Assembly: GCF_001556105.1 (NCBI RefSeq)
Contig: NZ_LSIF01000065.1
Span: 101,689-165,688 of the forward strand
Length of the DNA stretch: 64,000 bases
From: Pseudoxanthomonas mexicana
GTDB taxonomy: Bacteria > Pseudomonadota > Gammaproteobacteria > Xanthomonadales > Xanthomonadaceae
Direction: 5' to 3'
A model generated the notes under the pieces. That model saw only the letters and a program-made list of their open reading frames with translations. It was not told where the DNA came from and did not search any database. Position numbers and translations under genes: made by a program. Position 1 is the stretch's first letter; every line of letters begins with the position of its first letter. This document shows positions 19,035 to 28,099 of this stretch, piece by piece.

Positions 19035-20219
19035 TCATGCCAGGTCGATGGTGATGGCCGCGGCCGCGTCGCGCGCCACCGCGCGTGCGGTGTCGGTGTC
19101 CTGCGCACGCGCCAGCGTGACGCCGACACGGCGATGGCCTTCCACGCGCGGCTTGCCGAACAGGCGCAGGGCGGTATCCGGCGTGACCAGCGCGCCTTCG
19201 ACATTGCCGAACACCGGCACGCCGTGACCGTGGGCCAGCATCGCGCAGGACGCCGATGGACCGCTCTGACGGATTACCGGGATCGGCAGGCCGAGGATGG
19301 CGCGCGCATGCAGTGCGAATTCCGACAGCTCCTGCGACACCAGCGTGACCAGCCCCGTGTCGTGCGGCCGCGGCGAGACTTCGCTGAACCATACCTCGTC
19401 GCCTTTCACGAACAGCTCCACGCCGAACAGGCCCCAGCCGCCGAGGTCATCGGTGACCGCGCCCGCGATCTGCTGCGCACGCTCCAGCGCACGCGGCGAC
19501 ATCGGCTGCGGCTGCCAGCTTTCGCGGTAATCGCCGTCCTTCTGCCAGTGGCCGATGGGATCGCAGAATGAAGTGCCACCGGCATGACGCACGGTGAGCA
19601 AGGTGATCTCGTAATCGAAGTCGATGAAGCCTTCGACGATGCAGCGGCCCGCGCCGGCGCGGCCGCCGGTCTGCGCGTAGTCCCACGCCGCATCGATGTG
19701 GGCCTCGCTGCGCAGCGTGCTCTGGCCCTTGCCGGAGGACGACATCACCGGTTTCACCACGCACGGCAGGCCGATCGCCTGCACCGCCTCGCGGTACTCC
19801 TCGCGCGTATCGACGAAGCGGTACGGCGACGTGGGGAGGGCCAGCGTTTCCGCGGCCAGCCGGCGGATGCCCTCGCGGTCCATCGTCAGCCGTGCGGCGC
19901 GCGCGGTGGGAATGACGCGCGCGGCGCCCTCCGCCTCCAGCGCTACCAGGGTTTCGGTGTGGATCGCCTCGATCTCCGGCACCACCAGGTGCGGCTGCTC
20001 GCTGGCGATCAGTGCGCGGATCGCGGCCGGGTCCAGCATGTCCAGCACGTGCGAACGATGGGCGACCTGCATCGCCGGCGCGTCCGCGTAGCGGTCGGCG
20101 GCGATGACTTCCACACCCAGGCGCTGCAGTTCGATGGCCACTTCCTTGCCCAGTTCGCCCGACCCCAGCAGCAGCACGCGAGTGGCATGGGGAGACAACG
20201 GGGTTCCAAGGGTGGTCAT
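19035..20219 (-). CDS. purT: Formate-dependent GAR transformylase
   Basis: The 394-residue ATP-grasp enzyme makes formyl-GAR from GAR, formate and ATP in purine synthesis. The N-terminal [20 protein letters not shown], the phosphate loop [24 protein letters not shown] and the metal-binding [20 protein letters not shown] are all typical. ATG 20219 gives the family length (E. coli PurT has 392); a longer frame lacks support. Confidence 0.96.
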   Translation of the reverse strand: MTTLGTPLSPHATRVLLLGSGELGKEVAIELQRLGVEVIAADRYADAPAMQVAHRSHVLDMLDPAAIRALIASEQPHLVVPEIEAIHTETLVALEAEGAARVIPTARAARLTMDREGIRRLAAETLALPTSPYRFVDTREEYREAVQAIGLPCVVKPVMSSSGKGQSTLRSEAHIDAAWDYAQTGGRAGAGRCIVEGFIDFDYEITLLTVRHAGGTSFCDPIGHWQKDGDYRESWQPQPMSPRALERAQQIAGAVTDDLGGWGLFGVELFVKGDEVWFSEVSPRPHDTGLVTLVSQELSEFALHARAILGLPIPVIRQSGPSASCAMLAHGHGVPVFGNVEGALVTPDTALRLFGKPRVEGHRRVGVTLARAQDTDTARAVARDAAAAITIDLA

Positions 20220-20284
20220 GCGAGGGCGTCCGGGAAAGGGGGCGCCAGTGTAGCGGGCCCGCCGACGGACGGCCCCGGGGCTCG

Positions 20285-20312
20285 TTGACAATTGATATCA
20301 AATTGATATCTT
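20285..20312 (+). promoter_or_regulatory. Strong sigma-70 promoter with overlapping operator-like repeats for the SPFH operon
   Basis: TTGACA (20285-20290) and TATCTT (20307-20312) are 16 bases apart. The spacer and -10 region hold two copies of ATTGATATC at 20291-20299 and 20302-20310, 11 bases (one helical turn) apart; the first lies in the perfect palindrome TTGATATCAA (20292-20301). AT-rich sequence of this kind stands out in this genome. A repressor bound here would block the promoter; the Arc-like protein encoded downstream is the obvious candidate. Confidence 0.6.
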
Positions 20313-20345
20313 TCCATCTATCGCAAGCCGGCCAAGGGGAACCCC

Positions 20346-20468
20346 ATGCTCCACGTGATCCACCAGATCCAGCGCCGCTGGCCATCCCAGGCGCACCGCG
20401 TGGCCCCCACCCTGCTCGTCCTCTCCGCCGCCCTGCTCGCCGCGGGCGCCGGCCTGTCGTTGCTGTGA
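20346..20468 (+). CDS. Small hydrophobic protein, 40 residues
   Basis: A short frame begins with ATG after an AGGGGAA ribosome site and lies directly downstream of the promoter at 20285. It has a basic N-terminus (HQIQRRWPSQAHR) and one membrane-length helix (TLLVLSAALLAAGAGLSLL). It ends 21 bases before the SPFH gene. It could be a small membrane partner or a leader peptide. Codon usage is GC-rich, consistent with a real gene. Confidence 0.5.
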   Translation: MLHVIHQIQRRWPSQAHRVAPTLLVLSAALLAAGAGLSLL

Positions 20469-20489
20469 TCCCGTCCTGAGACCAAGACC

Positions 20490-21353
20490 ATGAAAGAGAA
20501 CGCCACGTCGTCGTTGCCCGGAATTCCAAGCCTGCTGGGCCTGCTGGTACTGGGCCTGGGGGTCATCGCCCTCTTCATCACGGGCGCGGCGGACAAGCAG
20601 CCCGCTTACATGGGCGTGGCCGCCTTGCTCGGCTTCGTGCTCATGTTCCTGTTGGCAGGCCTGTACAAGCTGGAACCCAACCAGTCCGCCGTGCTCAGCC
20701 TGTTCGGCAAGTACGTCGGCACGGTGAAGGACAACGGCCTGCGCTGGAACAACCCTTTCCTGAGCAAGCGCAAGGTGTCGCTGCGCATCCGCAACTTCGA
20801 GAGCAGCCGCCTGAAGGTCAACGAGCTGGACGGCAGCCCGATCGAGATCGCTGCGGTGATCGTGTGGCAGGTGGTCGACTCGGCCGAAGCCGTGTTCAAC
20901 GTCGACGACTACGAGAGCTTCGTGCACATCCAGTCCGAGGCCGCGCTGCGCGCAATGGCGTCCAGCTACCCGTATGACCAGCACGAGGAAGGCCAGATCG
21001 CCCTGCGCAGCCATCCGCAGGAGATTTCGCAGCACCTGCAGGAACAGATCGCAGAACGCTTGGGCAAGGCCGGCGTGGACGTGATCGAAGCGCGCATCAG
21101 CCACCTCGCCTACGCCCCCGAGATCGCGCAGGCCATGCTGCAGCGCCAGCAGGCCAACGCGGTGATCGCCGCGCGAACGCGCATCGTCGCCGGCGCGGTC
21201 GGCATGGTGGAGATGGCGCTGGCCGAGTTGCAGAAGAACGACGTGGTGAAGCTGGACGAGGAGCGCAAGGCGCAGATGGTCAGCAACCTGCTGGTCGTGC
21301 TGTGCGGCGAGCGCGGCACCCAACCCATCGTCAACACCGGCTCCATCTACTGA
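20490..21353 (+). CDS. SPFH/Band 7 (slipin-like) membrane protein
   Basis: The 287-residue protein has two N-terminal membrane segments ([16 protein letters not shown] and [18 protein letters not shown]) followed by an SPFH domain: [46 protein letters not shown], and the helical tail [23 protein letters not shown] proteins oligomerise on membranes and organise microdomains or guard proteases. The C-terminus includes the SNLLVVL stretch typical of this bacterial subgroup. It heads an operon with a membrane protein, an Arc-like protein and a DUF4177-like protein. Confidence 0.88.
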   Translation: MKENATSSLPGIPSLLGLLVLGLGVIALFITGAADKQPAYMGVAALLGFVLMFLLAGLYKLEPNQSAVLSLFGKYVGTVKDNGLRWNNPFLSKRKVSLRIRNFESSRLKVNELDGSPIEIAAVIVWQVVDSAEAVFNVDDYESFVHIQSEAALRAMASSYPYDQHEEGQIALRSHPQEISQHLQEQIAERLGKAGVDVIEARISHLAYAPEIAQAMLQRQQANAVIAARTRIVAGAVGMVEMALAELQKNDVVKLDEERKAQMVSNLLVVLCGERGTQPIVNTGSIY

Positions 21354-21367
21354 CGCGGCACGCCGGC

Positions 21368-21643
21368 ATGCATGCCCTCGTTCCGCTGATCCTCGCCGTT
21401 TCCGGCCTGCCCTCGCTGCTGATTGGCGCGTGGGTGAGCCGCGCCCCGGATCATCGCTCGCGCGGCATGGCGCTGCACTGGGTGCTGATCGGCCTGACCA
21501 TCCAGGCAGGTGCGGTTGGCACGTACTGGGCAGCGGACCGTGACGGCTGGGTGCACGGCATCGTGATCGCCATGGTCGTGCTGGTGAACGCACTGATCGT
21601 GTCGATGGTGCTGCAGCTGCGCCGCAACGGGACGCCGCGGTGA
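21368..21643 (+). CDS. Small three-helix membrane protein
   Basis: This 91-residue protein has three hydrophobic segments (LVPLILAVSGLPSLLIGAWV, MALHWVLIGLTIQAGAVGTY, GIVIAMVVLVNALIVSMVL) and little else. It lies 14 bases after the SPFH gene and overlaps the next gene by GTGA. Conserved position suggests a partner of the SPFH protein. No family is recognised. Confidence 0.7.
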   Translation: MHALVPLILAVSGLPSLLIGAWVSRAPDHRSRGMALHWVLIGLTIQAGAVGTYWAADRDGWVHGIVIAMVVLVNALIVSMVLQLRRNGTPR

Positions 21644-21837
21644 GCGAGAAGCAGGATAAGAAAGCCTATCCGCTGCGTATCAGCGCTGACGTGCTGGCGG
21701 CGGTGCAGCGATGGTCGGACGACGAACTGCGTTCGCTGAACGCACAGATCGAATACGTGTTGCGCGACGCGCTGCGGAAGGCCGGGCGACTACCCAAAGG
21801 TAGCGCCTTGGGAACCGGGGACAAGGAATCGCCATGA
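21640..21837 (+). CDS. Arc-like ribbon-helix-helix DNA-binding protein
   Basis: This 65-residue protein matches the Arc-type RHH fold: the beta-strand YPLRIS, helix one ADVLAAVQRWSDDELR, then helix two SLNAQIEYVLRDALRKAG, with the characteristic SLNAQI turn. Such proteins are dimeric repressors, often of their own operon. It starts at GTG inside the stop of the previous gene and overlaps the next start by ATGA, so all are translated together. Its likely site is the repeat pair at 20291-20310. Confidence 0.8.
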   Translation: MSEKQDKKAYPLRISADVLAAVQRWSDDELRSLNAQIEYVLRDALRKAGRLPKGSALGTGDKESP

Positions 21838-22013
21838 ATCATCGCTGGAGCCACAAGGTCATCGAAGTCCCGTACAGGATGTTCGCCGGCAAGCTCACCG
21901 ACCGCATCCAGCAGGATCTGGACAGGATGAGTGCGCAGGGCTGGGAACTGGTCAGCACGCTCTTCATCGAACACGAGGTTTCGGTGCGCCTGTTTTTCAA
22001 GAAGCCCGCCTGA
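21834..22013 (+). CDS. DUF4177-like small protein, 59 residues
   Basis: A short frame overlaps the Arc-like gene by ATGA. The product contains WSHKVIEVPYRMF, then DRIQQDLDRMSAQGWELVST, then VSVRLFFKKPA. The W/K-x-V start, the QGWELVS segment and a final hydrophobic strand match DUF4177, a family of small proteins of unknown function. It is the last gene of the SPFH operon; the next ATG is 10 bases later and may be read from the same transcript. Confidence 0.75.
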   Translation: MNHRWSHKVIEVPYRMFAGKLTDRIQQDLDRMSAQGWELVSTLFIEHEVSVRLFFKKPA

Positions 22014-22023
22014 GACTCGGCCG

Positions 22024-22824
22024 ATGGCGGGACTCATCAAGCGGATCAAGCGCGTCTGGATCACGCTGGGACTGGCGGCCACGGCCGTGTTCATCCTCTG
22101 GTGTCTGGTCGCCTACCGTGCGAACGCGGACGGCTTAAGCGCGTCGCTGCCTGATGATCGCGTCGACGTTGTGCATGGCAATGATCGCTGGGTGTTTGAG
22201 CCACGCGCCTCGCCCACACGCACGGTCGGGCTGCTGTTCTTTTCCGGCGCGCTGGTCGACCCGCGCGCCTATGCCCGGCTGGCACGCCATGCGGCCGACG
22301 CAGGCTATCCCGTCGCCGTGGTCGAATTGCCGCGACGCGGTGCGCTTGGCGGCGCCGAAGGATCACCCGTCCTGCAGCGCGGCCGCAACGCCATGGCGGC
22401 CATGCCTGAGGTGCATTGCTGGGTCATCGGCGGACATTCCCGTGGTGGCGAGGTGGCATCGCGTTACGTCCTCGCCCATCCCGACGGCGTCGCGGCCCTG
22501 TTGCTCGTCGGCACCTCGCACCCGCGTGACGTGGACCTGTCCGCGCTGACACTGCCCGTCACCAAACTCGTGGCGGACCGCGATGGCCTGGCCACGCCCG
22601 AGCGGGTCGCACGCAACCGTCACCTGCTGCCACCGGCAACGCATTGGGTCGAGATCGCCGGCGGCAACCATTCGCAGTTCGGCGACTATGGGTTCCAACC
22701 CGGGGATGGGTTCGCCCGCGTGCCGCGACAGACCCAATGGCAGCGGCTGGCCGATGAGACCCGGCGGCTATTGGACGACACGGCCGCCACCCCGGCCTGC
22801 ACACCTTCCATCGAGGCATCGTAG
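22024..22824 (+). CDS. Membrane-anchored alpha/beta hydrolase
   Basis: The 266-residue product has one N-terminal membrane helix (VWITLGLAATAVFILWCLVAY) and an alpha/beta-hydrolase domain with the nucleophile motif GGHSRGG, the acid near LVADRDGLATP and the histidine in GGNHSQFGDYG. This order fits the Abhydrolase_5 group. It probably faces the periplasm. It follows the DUF4177-like gene by 10 bases. Confidence 0.82.
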   Translation: MAGLIKRIKRVWITLGLAATAVFILWCLVAYRANADGLSASLPDDRVDVVHGNDRWVFEPRASPTRTVGLLFFSGALVDPRAYARLARHAADAGYPVAVVELPRRGALGGAEGSPVLQRGRNAMAAMPEVHCWVIGGHSRGGEVASRYVLAHPDGVAALLLVGTSHPRDVDLSALTLPVTKLVADRDGLATPERVARNRHLLPPATHWVEIAGGNHSQFGDYGFQPGDGFARVPRQTQWQRLADETRRLLDDTAATPACTPSIEAS

Positions 22825-22831
22825 GAGCGCC

Positions 22832-23377
22832 ATGCAGCAGAAACAGGAATTCGACCTCGCGCCATTGCCCAGCCACACCGTCTGGTGGTTGTGGCTGCCG
22901 ATGCTGCTTGCGACAGGCGGTGTCATCCTGGCGATGACGGTAGGCTCGCGCACGGCACCATCATTGGCCGCGTGGCTCGCGGTGCCGTTCGTGCTCGCAA
23001 TCGGTACCGTGTTGACCCTCGCCCTGCGACGCCGCCGGATCGTACTGGACAACCGTGAGCTGCAGGTGCTCGCAACGTTCTATACGAAAAAACTGTCGGT
23101 GGAAGCGATCGACCTCGGCAAGGCACGCGTGTTGAGCCTGGAGGAGCACACCGATCTTGCGCCGATGCTGAAGACCAACGGTTTCAGCCTGCCGGGCTTC
23201 AAGGCGGGCCACTTTCGACTGCGCAACCTGGGCAAGGCGTTCTGCCTCGTCACCGATCGCACCCGCGTACTCACCCTGCCCTTGCGCGATGGCGGGCTGG
23301 TGCTGCTGAGTCCGGCACGTCCCGCCGACGTCCTGGCTCGACTGCGCGAACTGGCGGTCGCCACGCCGCATCGCTAA
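22832..23377 (+). CDS. Membrane protein with PH-like domain (hypothetical)
   Basis: The 181-residue protein has two membrane helices (WLWLPMLLATGGVILAMTV and AAWLAVPFVLAIGTVLTLAL) and a beta-rich C-terminal domain (RIVLDNRELQVLATFYTKKLS...FCLVTDRTRVLTLPL) that resembles bacterial PH-like domains. It is 7 bases after the hydrolase gene with a GTAGGAG ribosome site. Function unknown; an envelope role is likely. Confidence 0.65.
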   Translation: MQQKQEFDLAPLPSHTVWWLWLPMLLATGGVILAMTVGSRTAPSLAAWLAVPFVLAIGTVLTLALRRRRIVLDNRELQVLATFYTKKLSVEAIDLGKARVLSLEEHTDLAPMLKTNGFSLPGFKAGHFRLRNLGKAFCLVTDRTRVLTLPLRDGGLVLLSPARPADVLARLRELAVATPHR

Positions 23378-23386
23378 GCTGCGGGC

Positions 23387-24214
23387 ATGCGCCGCCTGCC
23401 CGCCCGAGCCCTGAAGACACTGCTGCTCAACACCGCGCAGATCGAACTGTGGCCCGCCGATGTATTGCGCGTGCGCAGCAATGCCGATGCACGCGCGCTT
23501 GCCGGCTCGCATACGGTCCTGCGCCGCAAGCAGGATGGCCGTTACCTCGCGGCCGTGTCGGCGCACGCGATTCACCCACTCGTACCTGGCCTGTCACGCG
23601 AACCCGGGATCGATGACGCGTGGGATGCGCTGGATCGGCTCGAGGGCGCCACCCGCGGCTTCGATGCGGAAGCGCAAGGCACGTTGCCATTGCACGCATT
23701 GCAGGAGCGACTGGACGAACTCGGGCTGGACGACACGTACGGCGAGCGCAGCGGCCTGGCACTGGTCGCCGAGCCGGCCGCGCTGGCGTTCGCCGGACGC
23801 GACCGCTATCGCAGGCCGTTGTGGCTGACCTCCGCTGCCGCACGCGCCTGGCTTGTCATGCAGCGCGCGGCTTACAGGGAAGGCATCGTCCTTGAAGCGA
23901 TCTCCGGCTACCGCAGCCACGACTATCAGCTCGGCATCTTTACCCGCAAGCTGGCGCGCGGGCAGACGGTCGAAGAGATCCTCACCGTCAACGCCGCGCC
24001 CGGCTACAGCGAACATCATGGCGGACGTGCGCTCGATATCGGCACGCCGGGCGAGCCACCAGCCGAAGAATCATTCGAAAAAACGAAGGCCTTCGCATGG
24101 CTCACCCGCCATGCCATCGATTTCGGCTTCGTCATGAGTTACCCGCGCGACAATCCACACGGCATCGTTTACGAGCCGTGGCACTGGCGGTTCGGACGGA
24201 CAACCCTTGCTTGA
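23387..24214 (+). CDS. VanY-type D-alanyl-D-alanine carboxypeptidase
   Basis: This 275-residue protein carries an M15B peptidase domain at about residues 150-270: SGYRSHDYQLGIF, the zinc motif SEHHGGRALDIG (SxHxxGxAxD) and EPWHWRF with the third ligand and catalytic base side. The enzyme class removes the terminal D-Ala from wall peptides. The first 130 residues are a separate domain without a clear match. No signal peptide is visible, which is unusual for a wall enzyme. The start codon follows the previous stop by 9 bases. Confidence 0.84.
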   Translation: MRRLPARALKTLLLNTAQIELWPADVLRVRSNADARALAGSHTVLRRKQDGRYLAAVSAHAIHPLVPGLSREPGIDDAWDALDRLEGATRGFDAEAQGTLPLHALQERLDELGLDDTYGERSGLALVAEPAALAFAGRDRYRRPLWLTSAAARAWLVMQRAAYREGIVLEAISGYRSHDYQLGIFTRKLARGQTVEEILTVNAAPGYSEHHGGRALDIGTPGEPPAEESFEKTKAFAWLTRHAIDFGFVMSYPRDNPHGIVYEPWHWRFGRTTLA

Positions 24215-24258
24215 CGGCGCGGTCGCGACGAAGCCACGCTTGGCCCGGGGAACTTTGA

Positions 24259-24828
24259 ATGGCGACTACGCAGCTCAGGCTGCGGCGTTACGCTGTTCCT
24301 TTCGCGCTTGAAGCACTCGGGAAGGACACCTTGAACGCACCCAATCCTTATGAAAGCCCTATCGCGCTAATTGCCGAGGTCGCGGTGTCATCGGAGCGGG
24401 ACGTACCGGATGATATCGCGCGACCAATCAAACACGGCTGGGTCGCCGCCTGCGTGTCGGGAGCGATAACGTTGCTGTTGACCGTGATCGCAATGGCATC
24501 CGGTGGCAATGGGGTGGGAGATGGCGCGTGGAATCTGGTCGATGTCGGCCTGATCGCGATGCTCGCCTTCGGCATCTACAAACGCAGCCGAACCGCCGCC
24601 ACGCTCATGCTGGCCTACTTCGTTCTGTCGAAGATCCTGATCATGGCGGAGACGGGTAGACCTTCCGGACTTGTGCTCGGCCTGCTGTTCGCCATTTTCT
24701 ACTTCCGCGCGATGACGGCGACATACCGTTACCATCGCTTCGTCAGGGACTGGAAGCGCAATCCACCGACGCTGAAACGCTCGCTCAGCGAAGACCCCTT
24801 GTTCGCACCGAAGGCCAACGACACCTAG
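24259..24828 (+). CDS. Hypothetical inner-membrane protein
   Basis: The product of up to 189 residues has a soluble lead and about four membrane segments (AACVSGAITLLLTVIAMAS, LVDVGLIAMLAFGIY, TLMLAYFVLSKILIMA, LVLGLLFAIFYFRAMTA). A TTG at 24331 would give a more natural start (NAPNPYESP, a common lead in such proteins) after AAGGA and cut the product to 165 residues; the ATG at 24259 is the longer alternative. No function is recognised. Confidence 0.6.
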   Translation: MATTQLRLRRYAVPFALEALGKDTLNAPNPYESPIALIAEVAVSSERDVPDDIARPIKHGWVAACVSGAITLLLTVIAMASGGNGVGDGAWNLVDVGLIAMLAFGIYKRSRTAATLMLAYFVLSKILIMAETGRPSGLVLGLLFAIFYFRAMTATYRYHRFVRDWKRNPPTLKRSLSEDPLFAPKANDT

Positions 24829-24835
24829 CGCTGCG

Positions 24836-25510
24836 TCAATCCTGCGAACGCTTCGTCGCGGTTTTGGCTTCGGTACCGAAGTCCGCGATGCGCCACAGGT
24901 ACTGCGCCGCATACGTGCGGTAAGGCCCCCACGTCTCGCCGCGCGACGCCAGTTCCTTCGGCGTCGGCATGGCATCGAGCTTGTCGACGAACTGCGCGCC
25001 CTTGCGCACGCCGAGATCGTCGATCGGCAGCACATCCGGGCGGCCGAGGCGGAACATCAGCATCATCTCCACCGTCCAGCGGCCGATCCCCCGCACCGGG
25101 ACCAGCGCGGCGACGATCGCGTCCTCGTGCATCGTCGACATCTGCCGCAGCGTGGGGATCTCGCCACGCCGCTCGCGCGCCGCCAGATCGCGCAGCGCCA
25201 GCGTCTTGTTGCCGGACACGCCGCAGGCGCGTAGCGCCGCGTCGTCGATGCGGTCCAGGGTGTCGAAGTGGAGGCGCGCGCTGGCAATGGCGGTTTCGAC
25301 GCGACCGACGATGGTGCCCGCCGCCTTGCCGCTCAGTTGCTGGTAAAGGATCGCCCTGGCCAGTGCATCGACCGGATCGAAGGTCTTCTTCCAGCTGGGT
25401 TGCGGCTCGATGTAGCCGATCCGCTTCATCCACGCGCCCAGCCTGCGGTCACGCCGTCTCAGGTGGTCCCACGCCTGCTCGGTATCGAAGCCGCGCGTGT
25501 GCCGGGGCAC
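24836..25510 (-). CDS. DNA-3-methyladenine glycosylase II (AlkA-like)
   Basis: This 224-residue HhH-GPD glycosylase removes alkylated bases in base-excision repair. The helix-hairpin-helix is VPVRGIGRWTVEMMLMF and the catalytic aspartate lies in VLPIDDLGVRKG. LARAILYQQLSGKAAGTI is the family's helix before the hairpin. The N-terminal AlkA domain of the E. coli protein is absent, as in the shorter bacterial/MAG1-like forms. It converges with the preceding membrane-protein gene. Confidence 0.9.
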   Translation of the reverse strand: MPRHTRGFDTEQAWDHLRRRDRRLGAWMKRIGYIEPQPSWKKTFDPVDALARAILYQQLSGKAAGTIVGRVETAIASARLHFDTLDRIDDAALRACGVSGNKTLALRDLAARERRGEIPTLRQMSTMHEDAIVAALVPVRGIGRWTVEMMLMFRLGRPDVLPIDDLGVRKGAQFVDKLDAMPTPKELASRGETWGPYRTYAAQYLWRIADFGTEAKTATKRSQD

Positions 25511-25514
25511 GGTG

Positions 25515-25883
25515 TCAGCGCCGGACGGCGTCGACGGCCCACAGCACCCAGCCGAGCATCAGGGTGACGCCACCGGCCGGCGCCAATCGCGTGCTCACGC
25601 CCCACAGCGCCCCGCCAACCAGGCTGCCGGAAAACAACAACGTTCCCAACAGCAGCAGCGATAGCGCCCCCTTGCCCATGCGGCGCGCCGTGCCCGCCGC
25701 CAGCGCGGCCAATGCCAGGCCGTGCCCGAAGGCGAACAACGCGGCGGTCTGCAGATTCGACTGCGCCTGGCTGTCCGCCGCGCCATGCGATGCATAAGCA
25801 GACAAGCCAACGGAGGCGGCCGCCAGCAATGCACCGGAAAGGGCCAGGAGTGATGGCTTGCGTTGGCGCCGGTCGTAATTCAT
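25515..25883 (-). CDS. DUF423 membrane protein
   Basis: The 122-residue protein has four membrane helices and the DUF423/YwdK-like pattern: LLALSGALLAAASVGLSAYASHG, LQTAALFAFGHGLALAALA, GTLLFSGSLVGGALWG and PAGGVTLMLGWVLWA. Function of the family is not established. ATG 25883 is chosen because it begins directly before the first helix. It ends 4 bases before the glycosylase start, so the pair is likely co-transcribed. Confidence 0.85.
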   Translation of the reverse strand: MNYDRRQRKPSLLALSGALLAAASVGLSAYASHGAADSQAQSNLQTAALFAFGHGLALAALAAGTARRMGKGALSLLLLGTLLFSGSLVGGALWGVSTRLAPAGGVTLMLGWVLWAVDAVRR

Positions 25884-26028
25884 GGGCACTGCAGACCTCG
25901 TCTGAAGACCGGCATCCTGCCAGTGGCTGGGGAAAACGGTGCGGACGGGTTCCCGCCAAACGCAACGCGCCGCATGAAGCGGCGCGTTGGCGTGGTACCT
26001 GGCATCAGGGACGCAGGTCCTGGTGGTG

Positions 26029-27192
26029 TTACTGCTTGACCGCCCAGTAGATGTCGAACTTGCCGTCTTCCAGGAAGGAGCCGTCAACACCGGACTTCCA
26101 GGACTCATACGGACGGTCGACGACTTCGTGGCCCGAGGTGACGGCCCAGGCACGCAGTGCGTTGCGCTGGTTGTCGAGCTCGGCCATGTAGCCGGTGTAG
26201 CTGGCGAACGCCGACTTGCGCGGCTGGGTACGGACGTACTCCACCGGCGCGCCGGACGGGATGGTGACCTTCAGTTCGGCCGTCGATGCCACCGGCGCCG
26301 GTGCCGGCGGCGGGGTCACCGGCGCTGCACCCTCGGCAGCGTCGGCTTTCGGTGCAGCAGTGCCTTTGCGGACCGGCTGTGCGATGTCGAACGCGTACTT
26401 CTCGGCACCGAAGTCCGTGGTGATGACGCGCAGCGGGCCGGCGGCGACCAGGCCGTTGGCATCCATCACGCGCTTGATCCACTCCTGGTTCTGCTTGATC
26501 GAGCCCTTGATGGCATCGTTCGTGCGGTCGATGTTGCCGGCATTGACGACCAGCAGGTCCTCGACCGGCACCTCGACGATCTTCAGGTCGGTCAGCGGGC
26601 TGCCTTCGGTGCGGTAGTCGAAGTTCGGCACGGTGGCCAGCATGTTGGTCAGCTTGCCCAGGCCGGCCTTGACGGCATCACCCACGTGGCGGCTGACGTA
26701 CATGCCGGCATAACGGCCAAGCAGGTTGAAGCCGTACTTCACCTCGTAGCTCTGGGTGACCTTGACGTTGCGGTTGTTCTTGCCGCTCGGCTCCAGCGTG
26801 AACACGCTGCGCTTGTCGCTGCCCATGCGCTTGTCAACGATCGCATACGTCACCTTGCCGGGGCCGCCGGTCGGCGCCGGGCGCTCGCTCTCGACGATTT
26901 CCCAGCTGCCCTGGCCCCAGGCTGCGTTGGCGGAATTGAAATCCACCTTCGCGCCGACGCCCGTGTTGTTGTCGCCGCCGGAATAGCTCAGCTCGTTGGC
27001 CGCGCCGGGGATCAGCGGGTTCCAGTCCTTCAGCCGACGCACGTTGTTCACCGTGTCGAACACGATGGTCATGCGGCGGTTGGTCTCGATGCTTTCCTGC
27101 AGTTGGCGCGAGGACGGCAGGATCAGGCCGATCACCAGAAACAGCGCCAGAACCAGCGCCAGCGCAATCACGAACTCGATCAAACGGGTCAT
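26029..27192 (-). CDS. SRPBCC-domain protein with GyrI-like C-terminal domain
   Basis: The 387-residue product has an N-terminal membrane anchor (FVIALALVLALFLVIGLIL), a START/polyketide-cyclase-like SRPBCC domain (about 35-185: VNNVRRLKDWNPLIP, TYAIVDKRMGSDKRSVFTLEP) and a GyrI-like ligand-binding region (about 205-387) interrupted by a Pro/Ala linker (PPPAPAPVAS). It could bind a small hydrophobic molecule at the membrane. No enzyme activity can be assigned. Confidence 0.7.
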   Translation of the reverse strand: MTRLIEFVIALALVLALFLVIGLILPSSRQLQESIETNRRMTIVFDTVNNVRRLKDWNPLIPGAANELSYSGGDNNTGVGAKVDFNSANAAWGQGSWEIVESERPAPTGGPGKVTYAIVDKRMGSDKRSVFTLEPSGKNNRNVKVTQSYEVKYGFNLLGRYAGMYVSRHVGDAVKAGLGKLTNMLATVPNFDYRTEGSPLTDLKIVEVPVEDLLVVNAGNIDRTNDAIKGSIKQNQEWIKRVMDANGLVAAGPLRVITTDFGAEKYAFDIAQPVRKGTAAPKADAAEGAAPVTPPPAPAPVASTAELKVTIPSGAPVEYVRTQPRKSAFASYTGYMAELDNQRNALRAWAVTSGHEVVDRPYESWKSGVDGSFLEDGKFDIYWAVKQ

Positions 27193-27457
27193 TCAGGAGT
27201 CTCCGGGGGCCGGTGCCTCGGCCGTGAAAAAAATGCACCGCGCATCCTAGCAGGGTTGCAGGGCTTCGCGCAGCCCATCCGGGACTGGTGGGCCGCCCCC
27301 AACGGGGGCGTACGCAGGCGCACGCACGCCTTGCCTGCAACGCCCTGCTGCGCTGCAACGGCGGGCGTCTTGCCGGTTCAGCCGGGCCGCCAACGGCCAC
27401 GCTTGCCGCGCCCATGACAGCCGCTGGATGCGCTGCGGCGGACCCGCCCTTCCAGGC

Positions 27458-28099
27458 TCAGACGAGTTGGAGTTCGAACGCTTTGAGCACGGCACGCGTA
27501 CGGTCGCGCACGCCGAGTTTGGACAGGATGTTGGACACGTGGTTCTTGATGGTGCCTTCGGCCACGCCCAGCGAGTTGGCGATCTCCTTGTTGGAGAAGC
27601 CGCTCGCCATCAGGCGCAGGATCTCGGTCTCGCGGTCGGTCAGCGGATCCGGGCGGTCGAGGCTGACGAACTCGTTGCGCATGTGCTCCAGCCCGGACAA
27701 CAGCCGCTGGGTCACGGCCGGCTGCACCAGCGAGCCGCCATCGGCCACCGTCCGGATGGCACCCACCAGCTGTTCCAGCGACACGTCCTTCAGCAGGTAG
27801 CCCCGGGCACCGGCCTTCAGGCCCGCGAGGACCAACTGGTCGTCGTCGAAGGTAGTCAGGATGATGGTGGGCGGCAACTGGCCCAGGCGCGCCAACGCCT
27901 GCAGGGCCTCCAGACCCGACATCGCCGGCATCCGCATGTCCATCAGCACCACGTCGGGCTTGACCTGCGGAACCAGTTCCACCGCCTGCTTGCCATCCGC
28001 GGCCTCGGCCACGACCTCGATGCCGTCATCCAGCGCCAGCAGGGAGCGGATGCCCTGGCGCACCAGGGTTTGATCGTCGACCAGACAGACACGGATCAC
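27458..28099 (-). CDS. NarL/DesR-type response regulator
   Basis: This 213-residue regulator has a receiver domain (LVDDQTLVRQG; phosphoacceptor in VVLMDMRMPAMSG; LLKDVS lysine) and a C-terminal LuxR-type HTH (LTDRETEILRLMASGFSNKEIANSLGVAEGTIKNHVSNIL, of which the recognition part is NKEIANSLGVAEGTIKNH). GTG at 28099 overlaps the kinase stop (GTGA), so the start is firm. The kinase just upstream is its partner. Confidence 0.92.
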   Translation of the reverse strand: MIRVCLVDDQTLVRQGIRSLLALDDGIEVVAEAADGKQAVELVPQVKPDVVLMDMRMPAMSGLEALQALARLGQLPPTIILTTFDDDQLVLAGLKAGARGYLLKDVSLEQLVGAIRTVADGGSLVQPAVTQRLLSGLEHMRNEFVSLDRPDPLTDRETEILRLMASGFSNKEIANSLGVAEGTIKNHVSNILSKLGVRDRTRAVLKAFELQLV

